From positions 1-51,976 of the forward strand of contig NZ_FNCV01000013.1 in the NCBI RefSeq assembly GCF_900100455.1: a stretch of DNA of 51,976 nt, read 5' to 3'. The notes below the pieces were generated by a model. The model made no database searches. It was not told the DNA's origin and saw only the letters and a program-made list of their open reading frames with translations. Positions 13,797-22,263 of this stretch are shown one piece after another (position 1 is the stretch's first letter; each line of letters opens with the position of its first letter). The stretch is from Roseospirillum parvum. Its GTDB lineage: Bacteria; Pseudomonadota; Alphaproteobacteria; Rhodospirillales; Rhodospirillaceae. The position numbers and the translations under genes were made by a program.

Positions 13797-14450
13797 GTCC
13801 GAGCCTGTTGAAGCGGGAAGACCATGGTCTGCCGACCCTCAGCCCGCGAGCGCTTGCCTTGCGTCGGGGCACCATTGGTTGTGGCAGAGGTCGGGGGCAT
13901 GGGAGGGTCCTTTGGCGAAACCGCGGAGCTCAGAGGAGTCCGAGGACAGAATGCCACCCGGGTCGGCCAGAATCGGTCACGTGTAGTCGCCTGAGTGGCT
14001 GTTGGCCGGGGCCCTGGCCCCGCGGCAGTCCCGCCGGCACGGCGCCAGTGGCATGGCAAGCCAAGCTGTTCGGCGGAGTGCAAAACGATCCCGTCCGAGG
14101 ATTTCGAGTGTCAATCAAAGACAGTACTATAAAAAGAATGGCAATTCTAAGGGGATCTGGCGCAATGCCGCTCCCCGGATGACAATTCTCTGGATTGCGA
14201 CTTTTCGGGTCACGACCTGGGGAGACCCGCCAGCCTCGACCTTGGCCGGGATTCGCTTTAAATCATTGATATTTATGGGTTGATTGCGGGGGCCGGGGCC
14301 GGACGGTCCCTGGCGCCAGTGTTGGCGCGGAACCCTCCGTTGCGCGTGGCGGTCGCGGCGGATGATGTTCCCGGGGGCCCCGTGGTCGGCGTGGGCCAGC
14401 TTCGCCCGCCCTCGCTGATCTCGGGCCCACCAACATCATCAGAAACATCC
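13797..14450. other. Non-coding stretch upstream of the cas operon
   Basis: No open frame here has convincing protein character on either strand. The minus-strand promoter for the type I-G cas operon is expected in this segment, but I cannot name a -10/-35 pair with confidence. An A/T-richer patch around 14100-14150 and another near 14255-14285 are the likeliest promoter sites. The left portion next to cas3 is GC-rich. Confidence 0.4.
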
Positions 14451-14643
14451 ATGTTTTTTAGGAAAGCTGTCATCGCTGGCGGTCTCCTTCGGGCACATGG
14501 GTGTCCAAGAAAACCGGGGCCAGATCAGCTTCAATGGGACGGCGATGGAGTTTCCGGGCGCTCTCGCTCCCGAGCATCGATCAGATCAACGGCATCGCAA
14601 ACCAGAGTGACCTTCCTCCTGAAGCCGATCTGCTCAGAGGGTG
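14451..14643 (+). pseudogene. Decayed fimbrial (FimA-like) pilin remnant
   Basis: An ATG at 14451 begins MFFRKAVIAGGLL, like a signal peptide. In a second frame the sequence continues GQISFNGTAMEFPGALAPE, which resembles the start of mature type-1 pilins (G-x-I-x-F-x-G-T ... P-C-x-L-A-P-E-S-x-D-Q). In a third frame it reads IDQINGIANQSDLPPEADLL and ends at a TGA at 14641-14643. Joining these needs at least two frame changes, so the gene is dead or the resemblance is chance. A working pilus operon lies 8 kb away. The Cys normally before x-L-A-P is Gly here. Confidence 0.35.
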
Positions 14644-14904
14644 AGCGTCTCGGTTGATAACATGCCCTGGCCGTCGCGTGAAATTCGTCGGCGTGCCATG
14701 GTCCAGGGCGCTACGTTCGGTAACGGCGAATGGCTCTATGGGAAAAGGCGGATACCTGAGCCCCATGACAAGCAAAATGGGGCCTTGTATGCGGAAATCC
14801 GAAGGCGATACACTCCGAAGGCGATATGCTAGGAATTGCAGGTCGGGGTGGCCCACCGGGGACCCCGGTCATTCGTAGGTCACCGGATGGGCTGGGCAGG
14901 GGGT

Positions 14905-15630
14905 ATGGACAAGCGAATCACCGACTTCATGACCCGCCTCAGGCAGACGTCGGATTTTGACCAAGCGCTGACGGTGGCCACCCAGGGGCTGGAAAACCTG
15001 GGGGCAAGCACGGTCGTCTGGTGGTTCGGCGATCCGGACAACAACAATATCTGGTCCACCTGCCCACCCTCCTGGTTTCCCTATTACTTCGACCAGGGAT
15101 ACTGGCTGTACGATCCGCTGGTTCGGCACTGCCAAAGCGGAGTGCGGCCCCTGGTTTACGGAACCGAACCGGCTTTCACTGGGCAACTCCATCCTCGGGC
15201 CCGCCAGGCGTTTCACGAGACCACCGAGTTCGGCATGCACTCAGGGATCCAAGTGCCGGTGCGTCTGGGGAGCGGGGTCGCCAGCGGCGGGGTGAATGTG
15301 GGCAGCCATTACTCGGCGCCTGATCTGGTCCGCAAGTTCGGAGAGGAGAGGCTGCCGGTCACCCATATTATGGCTCTGCTGGCACACGACCATCTGGCCG
15401 GCCTGCTGGGCGGAACCCGGGTCGAGACCGAGGCGACACTCTCTCCCCGCCAGAAGGAAGTGCTGCTGTGGCTGGCCAAGGGTCTGAACATCGAGCAGAT
15501 CGCCGAACGGCTGGGCTTGACCCGGATCACGGCGGACATCCACATCGCCAAGGCCCGCGAGAAGCTCAATGCCGCAACCCGTGAGCAGGCCTTGGCCATC
15601 GCCCTGCGGCGAGGTCTCATCACGCCGTGA
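14905..15630 (+). CDS. LuxR-family quorum-sensing-type regulator (solo)
   Basis: The 241-residue protein starts at ATG 14905 behind a GGGCAGGGGG ribosome site; an upstream in-frame start has no such site. Residues about 1-170 look like an autoinducer-binding domain, with WFPYYFDQGYWLYDPLV matching the conserved W-x-x-x-Y ... Y-D-P pattern. Residues about 175-241 are a GerE/LuxR helix-turn-helix (LSPRQKEVLLWLAKGLNIEQ, then ITADIHIAKAREKL). No luxI synthase is present, so it is a LuxR solo. Its ligand is unknown. It is transcribed away from the cas3 side and converges with the DUF4402 gene at 15650. Confidence 0.85.
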   Translation: MDKRITDFMTRLRQTSDFDQALTVATQGLENLGASTVVWWFGDPDNNNIWSTCPPSWFPYYFDQGYWLYDPLVRHCQSGVRPLVYGTEPAFTGQLHPRARQAFHETTEFGMHSGIQVPVRLGSGVASGGVNVGSHYSAPDLVRKFGEERLPVTHIMALLAHDHLAGLLGGTRVETEATLSPRQKEVLLWLAKGLNIEQIAERLGLTRITADIHIAKAREKLNAATREQALAIALRRGLITP

Positions 15631-15649
15631 GGGGCGTCAACGTCGGGGC

Positions 15650-16234
15650 CTAATCATAGCCAACGGTCAACTCGATCGAGCCGACCCATACCCCGAGAAG
15701 TCCCGGCCCCTTGAGATCGAGCCGCGCCCCGACCAACAGGGTATCCTCGCCCTGGCGATCCAGGATCCCCTGCGCACCCTCCCGGGCGGCGTTCTCGCTC
15801 CAGAAGAAGAGGGTCTCCACCACCGGTTCGCGGCCGCTGGGCGCCGCCCACTGTTTTGTCTGGATGGGGCCCGCGTCGACCCGGTAGCCGGCCCCCGGCT
15901 GGCCGACAATGCGATAGCGTGCCGGTCGGAACACGCTGCGACCGGCCAGGGGCCACGCCGCACCCCCGAAATCAACACCCGCGTTGGGGCGAGCCTCCAC
16001 CCATCCCCCGGCGGGGCCGGTGATGACCTGACCGAGAAAGAGAGGATGCCGCTCCTGGGTCTGTAGCGGAGCGGGCAGGACGGTGGCACTGGCCCGCCCG
16101 CTGGCCGAGGCACTCCCCGGCTCGCCCGCCAACGCCGGCGCACCAAGAAAGACCCCCAGTGCCAACCACAAGGCGACGAGCCTCCCCAAGGGGGTGCGTG
16201 AGGCCTCGGCATCATGCTTGGCAAGACTCCTCAT
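15650..16234 (-). CDS. Secreted DUF4402-like protein
   Basis: The 194-residue protein has a probable signal peptide ending near APALAGEP. It then follows the DUF4402 layout: SASGRASATVLPAP, HPLFLGQVITGPAGGWVEA, PARYRIVGQPGAGYRV, and a last strand LLGVWVGSIELTVGYD. DUF4402 proteins are extracellular and often encoded with chaperone-usher-like pilus genes. Its start overlaps the stop of the next DUF4402 gene by 4 nt (ATGA), so the two are co-translated. It is more divergent than the copies near 26-27 kb. Function is unknown beyond the surface-subunit inference. Confidence 0.65.
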   Translation of the reverse strand: MRSLAKHDAEASRTPLGRLVALWLALGVFLGAPALAGEPGSASASGRASATVLPAPLQTQERHPLFLGQVITGPAGGWVEARPNAGVDFGGAAWPLAGRSVFRPARYRIVGQPGAGYRVDAGPIQTKQWAAPSGREPVVETLFFWSENAAREGAQGILDRQGEDTLLVGARLDLKGPGLLGVWVGSIELTVGYD

Positions 16235-16827
16235 TCGTACTGCACCGAAATGGGAATGCGCCCCCGATAATGGCCGCTGCTCTGCCCCGGTTTCATGTGC
16301 AGGGTCGCCCCCACCCCGATGCGGCCCAGGCCGATCCGGTTCAAGCGCAGGGTTTCCGGGGAATCGGTGGTGAAATCGCGGATGGTCAGGGTGCCGTTAC
16401 GCCCGCGCAATTCGATCTCCTCGGGCAGGAGGACGGAGAATTGCCGTCCGGGCATGCCGACAATGGCGAATTCGGCGGCGTTGTAACGCCCCCCCATGTC
16501 CGTGGCCCCGCCCTCCAGGCGCCGTTCCCCGCTCGGCAGGATGACCACCCGACCGGGTCGCCTGGGATCGGTGATCACGTTGCCAAAGCGCAGAGGCAGG
16601 CGTTCGCGGACCCGGATCCGGGTCAGGTGTTCGATCAGTTCGCACGTCCAGCGCCGCCGGTCATGGTCGCACCGGGCGCCGTCCTCGGTGTCGTCGCAGA
16701 TCCACTCGCGCTCGCCGTCTCGGCAGGCCCAGCGCCCCGGCCCGTCGTCCCCCGTCCGGGCCGCGGCGGCGGACGGTCCCAGCAGGGCCAGCAGGAGCAA
16801 TAACAGCAGGAAGTTCTTAGCCGGCAT
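16231..16827 (-). CDS. Secreted DUF4402-like protein with Cys-rich N-terminal segment
   Basis: The 198-residue protein has a strong leucine-rich signal peptide (MPAKNFLLLLLLLALLGPSA). A short segment with four cysteines follows (WACRDGEREWICDDTEDG, then RCDHDRRRWTC), probably forming disulfides in the periplasm. The DUF4402 part has LRFGNVITDPRRPGRVVI, NAAEFAIVGMPGRQFSVLLP and the ending GQSSGHYRGRIPISVQYE. It overlaps the LuxR-type gene upstream by 11 nt and the next DUF4402 gene downstream by 4 nt. A three-gene regulator/subunit operon is likely. The Cys-rich insert is unusual for the family. Confidence 0.7.
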   Translation of the reverse strand: MPAKNFLLLLLLLALLGPSAAAARTGDDGPGRWACRDGEREWICDDTEDGARCDHDRRRWTCELIEHLTRIRVRERLPLRFGNVITDPRRPGRVVILPSGERRLEGGATDMGGRYNAAEFAIVGMPGRQFSVLLPEEIELRGRNGTLTIRDFTTDSPETLRLNRIGLGRIGVGATLHMKPGQSSGHYRGRIPISVQYE

Positions 16828-17911
16828 GGCGACTGATCCCGGGCTGGCCGGCGCAGACGGACAGGCACAGGCGTACCAACTCGGCCTGGCGACCGGTTTC
16901 GGTCTTGGCGAAGACCCGTTTGAGATGGGAGCGGGCGGTCTCGTAGGAGATCCCCATTTCCTTGGCGGCGGCCGTCAGGGAAAGGCCTGAGGTCAGGTTC
17001 TCGACCAGCCGGTTTTCAGTCGGGGTCAGACCGAAATGCCGGGCCAGTTGCGCCGGGTGGGTCGGTTGGCCGGTCAACTCTCCCTGGTAGACCAGGATGG
17101 TCGCCGCTCTCTGGCGTCGGCTGTCCACCCCATGGCCGAGGATCGGCGCCGGCAAAAGGGTGAGCGGACCGCCGCGTCGGGCATGGCCGCCGATGGTGAA
17201 CGGGGTCCGCCGCCCCGGCTCGCGGAACAACTCCTGCAGCCAGCCGCGCAAGACCGGGCGCTGTCCATTGACCAGGTTTTCCAGCTTGGGTTTGCGGGGC
17301 CCATGCCAATCGGCCTGCGGGCCGAGCAGCGAGGCGGCGGAATCGTTGATCTGGCGGATCGCCCCGCAATCCTGGACAACCATCGCCCCGATGGCCAGGG
17401 CATCAAGCACCCCCAGATCGGGTGTTTCCTCTTCCCCGACCTCCTGAAACAGACGCATGTACCGCCTGAGGTGGGGCATCAGGGCATCGATCATCACCAC
17501 CTGGCGGGCCTCGAAGTCGCCGGCGCTGACCGGGCGGGCAAAGGTGATCCAGCGCTGGCGCGCCGGGTCGCCGTCGATCAGTCGGGTCAGGCTGAAGTGA
17601 GCCTGGCAGGCCAGACCATTCACCCCCAGACAGCCGGGGGGACAGGGCCTGCGACGGCTGCCCTCGGCCACCTGCTGGCGCAGGTTTTCCACTCGGGCCT
17701 CAAGCGGCAACTCGCTGCCGCACCCGGCGCTGGCCAATGCCATTGCCCGCCCGTCCGGCGTCGTCTCGAAAAGCACCGCGCCCCGGGCACCCATGCGCAC
17801 CCGGATATCCTCAAGCAGGGTCGAGCGGGGGACGCGGTCGCGGATGGCCTCGTAGAGTCGATCCAGTGCGGTGTCGAACTCTTCCTGATCGGTCAATCGT
17901 CTGGAACGCAC
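16817..17911 (-). CDS. LuxR-type regulator with N-terminal PAS/GAF-like sensor
   Basis: The 364-residue protein starts at a GTG (17911) behind GGGGGAG. The first 280 residues look like a two-part sensor: a GAF-like region with the Cys segment RRPCPPGCLGVNGLACQAHF, then a PAS-like region with VVQDCGAIRQINDSAASLLG. The C-terminal HTH is HFGLTPTENRLVENLTSGLS with AAKEMGISYETARSHLKRVF, the pattern of non-quorum LuxR/CsgD-like regulators. It overlaps the DUF4402 gene by 11 nt and probably controls that operon or other pilus genes. The Cys cluster may bind metal or sense redox state; this is inference. Confidence 0.75.
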   Translation of the reverse strand: MRSRRLTDQEEFDTALDRLYEAIRDRVPRSTLLEDIRVRMGARGAVLFETTPDGRAMALASAGCGSELPLEARVENLRQQVAEGSRRRPCPPGCLGVNGLACQAHFSLTRLIDGDPARQRWITFARPVSAGDFEARQVVMIDALMPHLRRYMRLFQEVGEEETPDLGVLDALAIGAMVVQDCGAIRQINDSAASLLGPQADWHGPRKPKLENLVNGQRPVLRGWLQELFREPGRRTPFTIGGHARRGGPLTLLPAPILGHGVDSRRQRAATILVYQGELTGQPTHPAQLARHFGLTPTENRLVENLTSGLSLTAAAKEMGISYETARSHLKRVFAKTETGRQAELVRLCLSVCAGQPGISRHAG

Positions 17912-18079
17912 TTTGTCTCCCCCTATTACACGCCTTCATGACGGTATTCCCGTCGCCCCTCCACACACCTCGTCTGCTTGGTACCAACGTCTTCTCTTTT
18001 TCTAACCTGCTCCCAGTGTGGGGTCGGGTCCCTGTCCGGCGGGCGGCGAGGGACGAAGAGCCCGACCTGTCCCTTTTTG
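17912..18079. other. Intergenic region upstream of the LuxR/DUF4402 operon
   Basis: This 168-bp gap lies between the sensor-LuxR start and the HD-GYP stop. It contains an A/T-richer stretch (about 17985-18005) that could hold the LuxR-operon promoter. No clear open frame or clean terminator is seen. Confidence 0.35.
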
Positions 18080-19276
18080 TCAGGTAAGCGCCCCGGCCGG
18101 GAGCGGACGTGTCACGGGATCGGCGGGCCCGGCCCATGACGCCGCGCCCGAAGCGGTCGGAGGCACTGCGGAGTGAAGGTCCATGTCGAGCAGCCTTTCC
18201 CGGAAGGCGCCGAGCAGACCGGTATCGAGGTGGGTTCCGGCCATCTGTCGGCGCATCAGGTCCAGGGCATCCTCGGCCGGCATCGCCGCCTTGTAGGGGC
18301 GGCGGTCGGTCAGCGCCCCGAAGACATCGACAATGGCGGCCATCCGCGACAGATCATCTAGTTGGGCCCCCTTGAGACCTCGGGGATAGCCGCTGCCGTC
18401 CAGCTTTTCGTGGTGGTTGGCGGCGATGATGCGGGCGGCCCGGGGCGTCGGACTCCGGGCCAGGGCGGCTTCGGCCTGCGCGACATGACCCTGGACGAGT
18501 TGGTATTCTTCCGCGGTCAGACGATCGGGTTTGTTCAGAACATGGTGGGGAATCCCGACCTTGCCGGCGTCGTGGAGCAGCCCGCCCCCAGCCAGACCCA
18601 ACATCTCGTGCTCGCTGGCGCCCATGCCCGCGCCCAGCATGGCAAGGAAGGTGGCCACCCTCAGGGAATGGACATAGGTGTAGCTGTCGTGCTGGCGCAC
18701 GCCCTCCAGGATGGCCCGGAAGTCGTCGCGGCGGACCGCCTCGACCAGCGGGCGGCAACTGTTCTCGACCACGCCGTAGGGAAGGCTTTCCCTGTTGGCG
18801 ATGGCATCGGAAATGCCGTGGAAGACCTCGACCGTCCCTGTCAAGGCGGCCCGTTGGGTGGCCGGCAGGGCCTGCCAGTCGGCCTCGATCCGGGCGTTGA
18901 TCCGCGCCGACACCAGGTTGACCAGATGGCCGCGTCGAAAAGGGAGGGGCATGACATCGTCGGCGCCCGCCGCCAGAACCTCCGAGATGAATCCCTCGTC
19001 CGTGGCCGGGGCGAGGGCGATGATGCCCAGATCGCCCCCGATGGGATCGCGCCGCAACCGGCCGATCAGGTCCACCGCCCCGGCCGGCGGGCAGTCGGCG
19101 CTGATCACCGCCACCGAGGGTTTGTCCCGCCCCATGGCGGGGATCGCGCGGTCGCCGTCGCCCCAGGCTTGGACCCGATGGAAACTGCTCAAAGCCCCTT
19201 TCATCTCGGCGCGCAGACGATGCGAGCCGCCGATCAGATGGACCAGATGGCAGTGGGCCGGCCGCAGGTCGGTCAT
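18080..19276 (-). CDS. Response-regulator-like HD-GYP phosphodiesterase
   Basis: The 398-residue protein has a receiver-like N-terminus (about 10-125) with SADCPPAG at the phospho-acceptor position (Asp61). An HD-GYP domain follows (about 180-370), with LLHDAGKVGIPHHVLNKPDR (His235-Asp236), ANHHEKLDGSGYPRG (GYP at 296-298) and MAAIVDVFGALTDRRPYK. HD-GYP proteins hydrolyse cyclic di-GMP. The motifs are intact, so activity is expected. It overlaps the upstream receiver-like gene by 4 nt (ATGA), so they form a co-translated pair. Confidence 0.9.
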   Translation of the reverse strand: MTDLRPAHCHLVHLIGGSHRLRAEMKGALSSFHRVQAWGDGDRAIPAMGRDKPSVAVISADCPPAGAVDLIGRLRRDPIGGDLGIIALAPATDEGFISEVLAAGADDVMPLPFRRGHLVNLVSARINARIEADWQALPATQRAALTGTVEVFHGISDAIANRESLPYGVVENSCRPLVEAVRRDDFRAILEGVRQHDSYTYVHSLRVATFLAMLGAGMGASEHEMLGLAGGGLLHDAGKVGIPHHVLNKPDRLTAEEYQLVQGHVAQAEAALARSPTPRAARIIAANHHEKLDGSGYPRGLKGAQLDDLSRMAAIVDVFGALTDRRPYKAAMPAEDALDLMRRQMAGTHLDTGLLGAFRERLLDMDLHSAVPPTASGAASWAGPADPVTRPLPAGALT

Positions 19277-20334
19277 GGCCTTTCGGCCTCTTTCAGGGCA
19301 TTCCGGCCCACCCGCTTGAGGGCCTCCAGCAGGGTCAGGGCGCCATCCTGGTCCTCGCCCGCCACCCGCAACTGGCAGGCCAGAGCCTGGGCGGCATCCG
19401 CCAATGCGTCGGGACCGCGTCCCTTGGCCATGTCCGCCAGCCTCTCGGCCGAGCGACGAAGGCGGTTGACGGTCTCGGCATAGACCTGGTTGGCCGTCGG
19501 CGTGGCCAGATCGCTCTCATGGCGCCGGGCCACATCCAGACACAGCCCGCCGAGAATCTGCGACCAGTTCTCCCGGGGCCACAGGCCCTTGCCACGAACC
19601 CGGTCCAGAAGATTGATCTGGGCCTCCTGGGCTTCGGTCCACTCCTGTGCGCTCAGGGCCTTTGTGGTCAGTCCCGGTTCCGCCGGCAGCAGAGCAACCA
19701 GATGTCCCTCTCCTTCGCTGGCGATGCCCGGATGGCGGGACGAGGGGTGCGCTTGGGGTCCGGGGTCCGGCCTGTCCCGTCGGTCCGGTCCGGTATAGGT
19801 GTGGGTGAAGACCCACAGCCGGCGCCGGTCCAGTTCCACCTCGACATGCCGCATCAGGTCGACCTCGGCGATCCCGGTGGGCAGCACCGCGTTGACCCCG
19901 GCACGACGCAGGCGTCTGGCCAAGGGAGCATCCAAGGCGGGCAGGGTGGCCAGCACCCTGGCGAAGCGGTTGGGCGAGTCCTCGTGACGGCGCAGCCACG
20001 TCACAAAGGCGATGATCTCCAGTGGGTCCTCGTCCGCCTCGACAATCACCAGATCCGCCGCACGGCTCGCCCCATTGGAGGCGACGGGGCCTGAGGACAG
20101 CGCCTTGGTGTCCTCGACATCGTGGATATCCCGACAACCGAGCCGCCGCAGGGCCTCGATCAGAACGCGGCGGGTCGGACCTTGCTGATGGGCCACCACG
20201 CCGGCCAGTGGCCTGACCGGCGGATTTGTTGGCGGCACGACAGATCCCGCAACCCGCACGGGCCTGGCAGGGAAGGGATGCTGCGTCGCCGGATTATCGC
20301 AAAGGCTGTTCTCCAGCCGCTCTGCATACTGCAT
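19273..20334 (-). CDS. Receiver-domain-like signalling protein
   Basis: The 353-residue protein starts at ATG 20334 behind GGGGGGAG, the best ribosome site; an earlier in-frame start has none. Residues about 45-180 resemble a response-regulator receiver fold (RVLIEALRRLGCRDIHDVED, then LVIVEADEDPLEIIAFV with a candidate Asp, then LPALDAPLARRLRRAGVNAV). The C-terminal 130 residues are helical and match no family I recognise. The ATGA overlap with the HD-GYP gene suggests a phosphorelay or adaptor role for cyclic di-GMP turnover. Confidence 0.7.
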   Translation of the reverse strand: MQYAERLENSLCDNPATQHPFPARPVRVAGSVVPPTNPPVRPLAGVVAHQQGPTRRVLIEALRRLGCRDIHDVEDTKALSSGPVASNGASRAADLVIVEADEDPLEIIAFVTWLRRHEDSPNRFARVLATLPALDAPLARRLRRAGVNAVLPTGIAEVDLMRHVEVELDRRRLWVFTHTYTGPDRRDRPDPGPQAHPSSRHPGIASEGEGHLVALLPAEPGLTTKALSAQEWTEAQEAQINLLDRVRGKGLWPRENWSQILGGLCLDVARRHESDLATPTANQVYAETVNRLRRSAERLADMAKGRGPDALADAAQALACQLRVAGEDQDGALTLLEALKRVGRNALKEAERP

Positions 20335-20706
20335 GGTGCTCCCCCCACACACGCTTCGCCTTAACGTTGATGATCGAAAGTGCGGAGGGAATTATGGCAA
20401 CCGAAACTCGGCTGATGCAGTTATAGATTTTATTAGGTCAGTATCCTGGAGAGAGCAGGCACCTGCTCCGGCGAAGGCGTGCCTCGTCCCGCCGGAGGTC
20501 TCGCCAGGAAATCGGAACCTCTTCTAAATGTCTGATTTTACATAGTTATCAGGCTTGGATGGCCGCACCGGCACAAGCGGCGCGCGCAGGCGGGACGCGT
20601 TCAGGCCGGCTATCAAATTCCATATGTTGTGAGATCGATCGTGTTCTCGGTAGAGTCCTGGCGCTTCGATTAGGTTGTGTTTGCCCGTCTGTTTTGGATG
20701 GTTCTC
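20335..20706. other. Intergenic stretch with an 18-bp motif shared with the region at 22231
   Basis: This is lower in GC than its surroundings. No open frame on either strand looks coding. At 20609-20626 is GCTATCAAATTCCATATG, which recurs with one mismatch at 22231-22248. Promoters for the minus-strand receiver/HD-GYP operon and the plus-strand small gene at 20707 should lie here. Confidence 0.45.
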
Positions 20707-20930
20707 ATGAATGATCTTCGGATCGAGGGTCTCGCACAGGTAGATATTCAGCGGTTCGATCATCTACGGCAGATCGAAGAGGGTTTGAATCGCCTCGAGG
20801 AACTGGCCAACCGGCTGAATGCCGAAGAGGTGGCCTTCCTGATCGGCGTCGCCCACCAGGCGGCGCCCGCATGGCGCAGGCCCAGGCGATCGAGACCCTG
20901 TTCGGAGAGGCGCCTGGAACACGACAGTGA
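20707..20930 (+). pseudogene. Small helical protein gene, probably frameshifted
   Basis: From ATG 20707 the frame encodes MNDLRIEGLAQ, then an amphipathic helical stretch (RQIEEGLNRLEELANRLNAE, then EVAFLIGVAHQAA) that reads like real protein. After about residue 54 it turns into Arg-rich nonsense. In another frame, ATG 20871 encodes MAQAQAIETLFGEAPGTRQ and stops at 20928-20930, a natural helical continuation. A 1-nt insertion near 20860-20870 would join the two. The gene is therefore either a recent frameshift or two tiny overlapping reading frames. I do not recognise the family; it lies just upstream of an HTH-only LuxR gene. Confidence 0.4.
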
Positions 20931-21097
20931 CGTTCGGGAAGGCCAACAAAGAGTTCGTTTCTCGCGACCTGAGGCGCGTTGTCTCGCCAATGCAGATGAT
21001 CGGGAAACTCGGCGCTTCGAGGAGCTGAAAGCCTGACCCTGTTTGGGCGATCAGAGCCATCCGGGCTTGGCTCGGCCAAGCGGACCATTTAACCCAC

Positions 21098-21145
21098 GGC
21101 CCGTCACCGGGATGGGGGAAGGGCCCGTCACCGGGATGGGGGAAG
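21098..21145 (+). repeat. 24-bp direct tandem repeat (two copies)
   Basis: Two perfect adjacent copies (21098-21121 and 21122-21145) of a 24-bp unit beginning GGCCCGTCACCGGG and ending TGGGGGAAG. They end 15 nt before the GTG start of the HTH-only LuxR gene and include purine-rich GGGGGAAG runs near its ribosome site. The duplication may affect translation or expression of that gene. Confidence 0.9.
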
Positions 21146-21160
21146 GGGAGGACTCCAGAC

Positions 21161-21457
21161 GTGGGAACTAGGAACAGGGTGGGTGATGGTCAATCCGCAA
21201 CACCCGGTGAGTCCGCGCCCGCGGAGCCCGTTTCACCGCAGCCCCAAGTGCCCGCCGGTGCCGCTCTGACGCCACGGGAGGTGGAGTGTCTTGGCTGGCT
21301 GGCCAAGGGCCTGCGCAGTGACGGGATCGCTGAGCGTCTGGGTGTGGCCCGCATCACGGTGGATACACATCTATCCAATGCGCGCCGCAAGCTGGGGGCC
21401 CGTACCCGCGAACAGACCCTGGTTCTGGCCATCCGAAACGGTCTGATCGACCCCTGA
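21161..21457 (+). CDS. HTH-only LuxR-type DNA-binding protein
   Basis: The 98-residue protein starts at GTG 21161 behind GGAAGGGGAGGA. It has only a disordered Pro/Ala-rich N-terminus (about 35 residues) and a GerE/LuxR helix-turn-helix: LTPREVECLGWLAKGLRSDG, then ITVDTHLSNARRKL and TREQTLVLAIRNGLI. No sensor domain is present. It could act as a constitutive DNA binder or as a competitor of the full-length LuxR proteins in this window, whose HTH it closely resembles. Confidence 0.8.
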   Translation: MGTRNRVGDGQSATPGESAPAEPVSPQPQVPAGAALTPREVECLGWLAKGLRSDGIAERLGVARITVDTHLSNARRKLGARTREQTLVLAIRNGLIDP

Positions 21458-21607
21458 CCACCGCCTTTCGGCCCGGGCCTTGAGCAACCTTCTTCTCGAT
21501 TTCCTGAGCCGTCTTGAGGGCTGCCATGACCAGCCGGCGTGGTGGGCTCTCTGACCCCACGACCAGGCCCCGGACCAACGCCTGATCCTGCCCTGAAGGC
21601 CGGTATT

Positions 21608-22201
21608 TCAGTCCTGCCGCTTGAGGTTTGGTGGCGGGGAGTCGAGGAGGTCCAGCGCCACCGCCCGGGCAATGGCCGCATCGCGGGTCGGAGCCTTCAG
21701 TTTCTTGCGGGCGTTGGTCAGATGAAGGTCGACGGTGACCCGGGCCAGCCCCAGCCGATGGGCGATGGCGTCGGGACGCAAGCCCCGGGAAAGCCAAGTC
21801 AGGCACTCCCGCTCGCGGGCGGTGAGTCGGGCCTGCTCACGCGCCTCCTCGGTGGCCAGCGCCTCGATCCGAGCCCGCGCCGAGACCACGGCCAGCCAGT
21901 TCAGGGACGCGCCGACCGGCCCCGCAGCGTTCTCGCCGAGGCAGCACCCGGCGGTGTCGTTGGGCGGCAGGGCCGCGCGATCCGCAAAGGGGCAGGTGGA
22001 CGCGTCGGGACCGGGATGGAAGGGGGCGCAGGTCACCTCAAGGCCGATCTCGGCGAACAGGGCCAGGGCCAGCCGCCGAGCCTCGTCCACCGAGCATGCC
22101 CTGTCCAGGTCAGCCAGGAAACTGTCTAGCCGAGCGTATTCCAGAATCCCCTCTCGCCCACAGAGCACCGAATGACGGGTGCAATAGTGTTCCCGCCTCA
22201 A
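21608..22201 (-). CDS. LuxR-family regulator with shortened sensor domain
   Basis: This 197-residue frame begins at a TTG (22201); a GTG further in at the VLCGREGIL position is an alternative start. The C-terminus is a LuxR HTH (LTARERECLTWLSRGLRPDA, ITHRLGLARVTVDLH-like pattern, NARKKL). The N-terminal part (about 115 residues) is shorter than an autoinducer domain and contains several Cys. It lies just after the usher gene on the same strand, with its presumed promoter at 22202-22260. Sensor specificity is unknown. Confidence 0.7.
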   Translation of the reverse strand: MRREHYCTRHSVLCGREGILEYARLDSFLADLDRACSVDEARRLALALFAEIGLEVTCAPFHPGPDASTCPFADRAALPPNDTAGCCLGENAAGPVGASLNWLAVVSARARIEALATEEAREQARLTARERECLTWLSRGLRPDAIAHRLGLARVTVDLHLTNARKKLKAPTRDAAIARAVALDLLDSPPPNLKRQD

Positions 22202-22230
22202 CTATGAGCGTTTTGATGGGTGGCTGGCAA

Positions 22231-22248
22231 GCTATCTAATTCCATATG
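22231..22248. promoter_or_regulatory. Candidate operator GCTATCTAATTCCATATG
   Basis: This 18-bp sequence recurs at 20609-20626 with a single mismatch. Here it lies 30-47 nt upstream of the shortened LuxR gene, where a promoter or operator is expected. Its function is inferred from recurrence and position only. Confidence 0.35.
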
Positions 22249-22263
22249 GCATTGTCGGCCCCC

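Noticed and set aside
20524-20763. A 79-residue minus-strand frame in the AT-richer gap.
   Set aside because: It overlaps the helical small gene antisense, has no ribosome site and no recognisable pattern.
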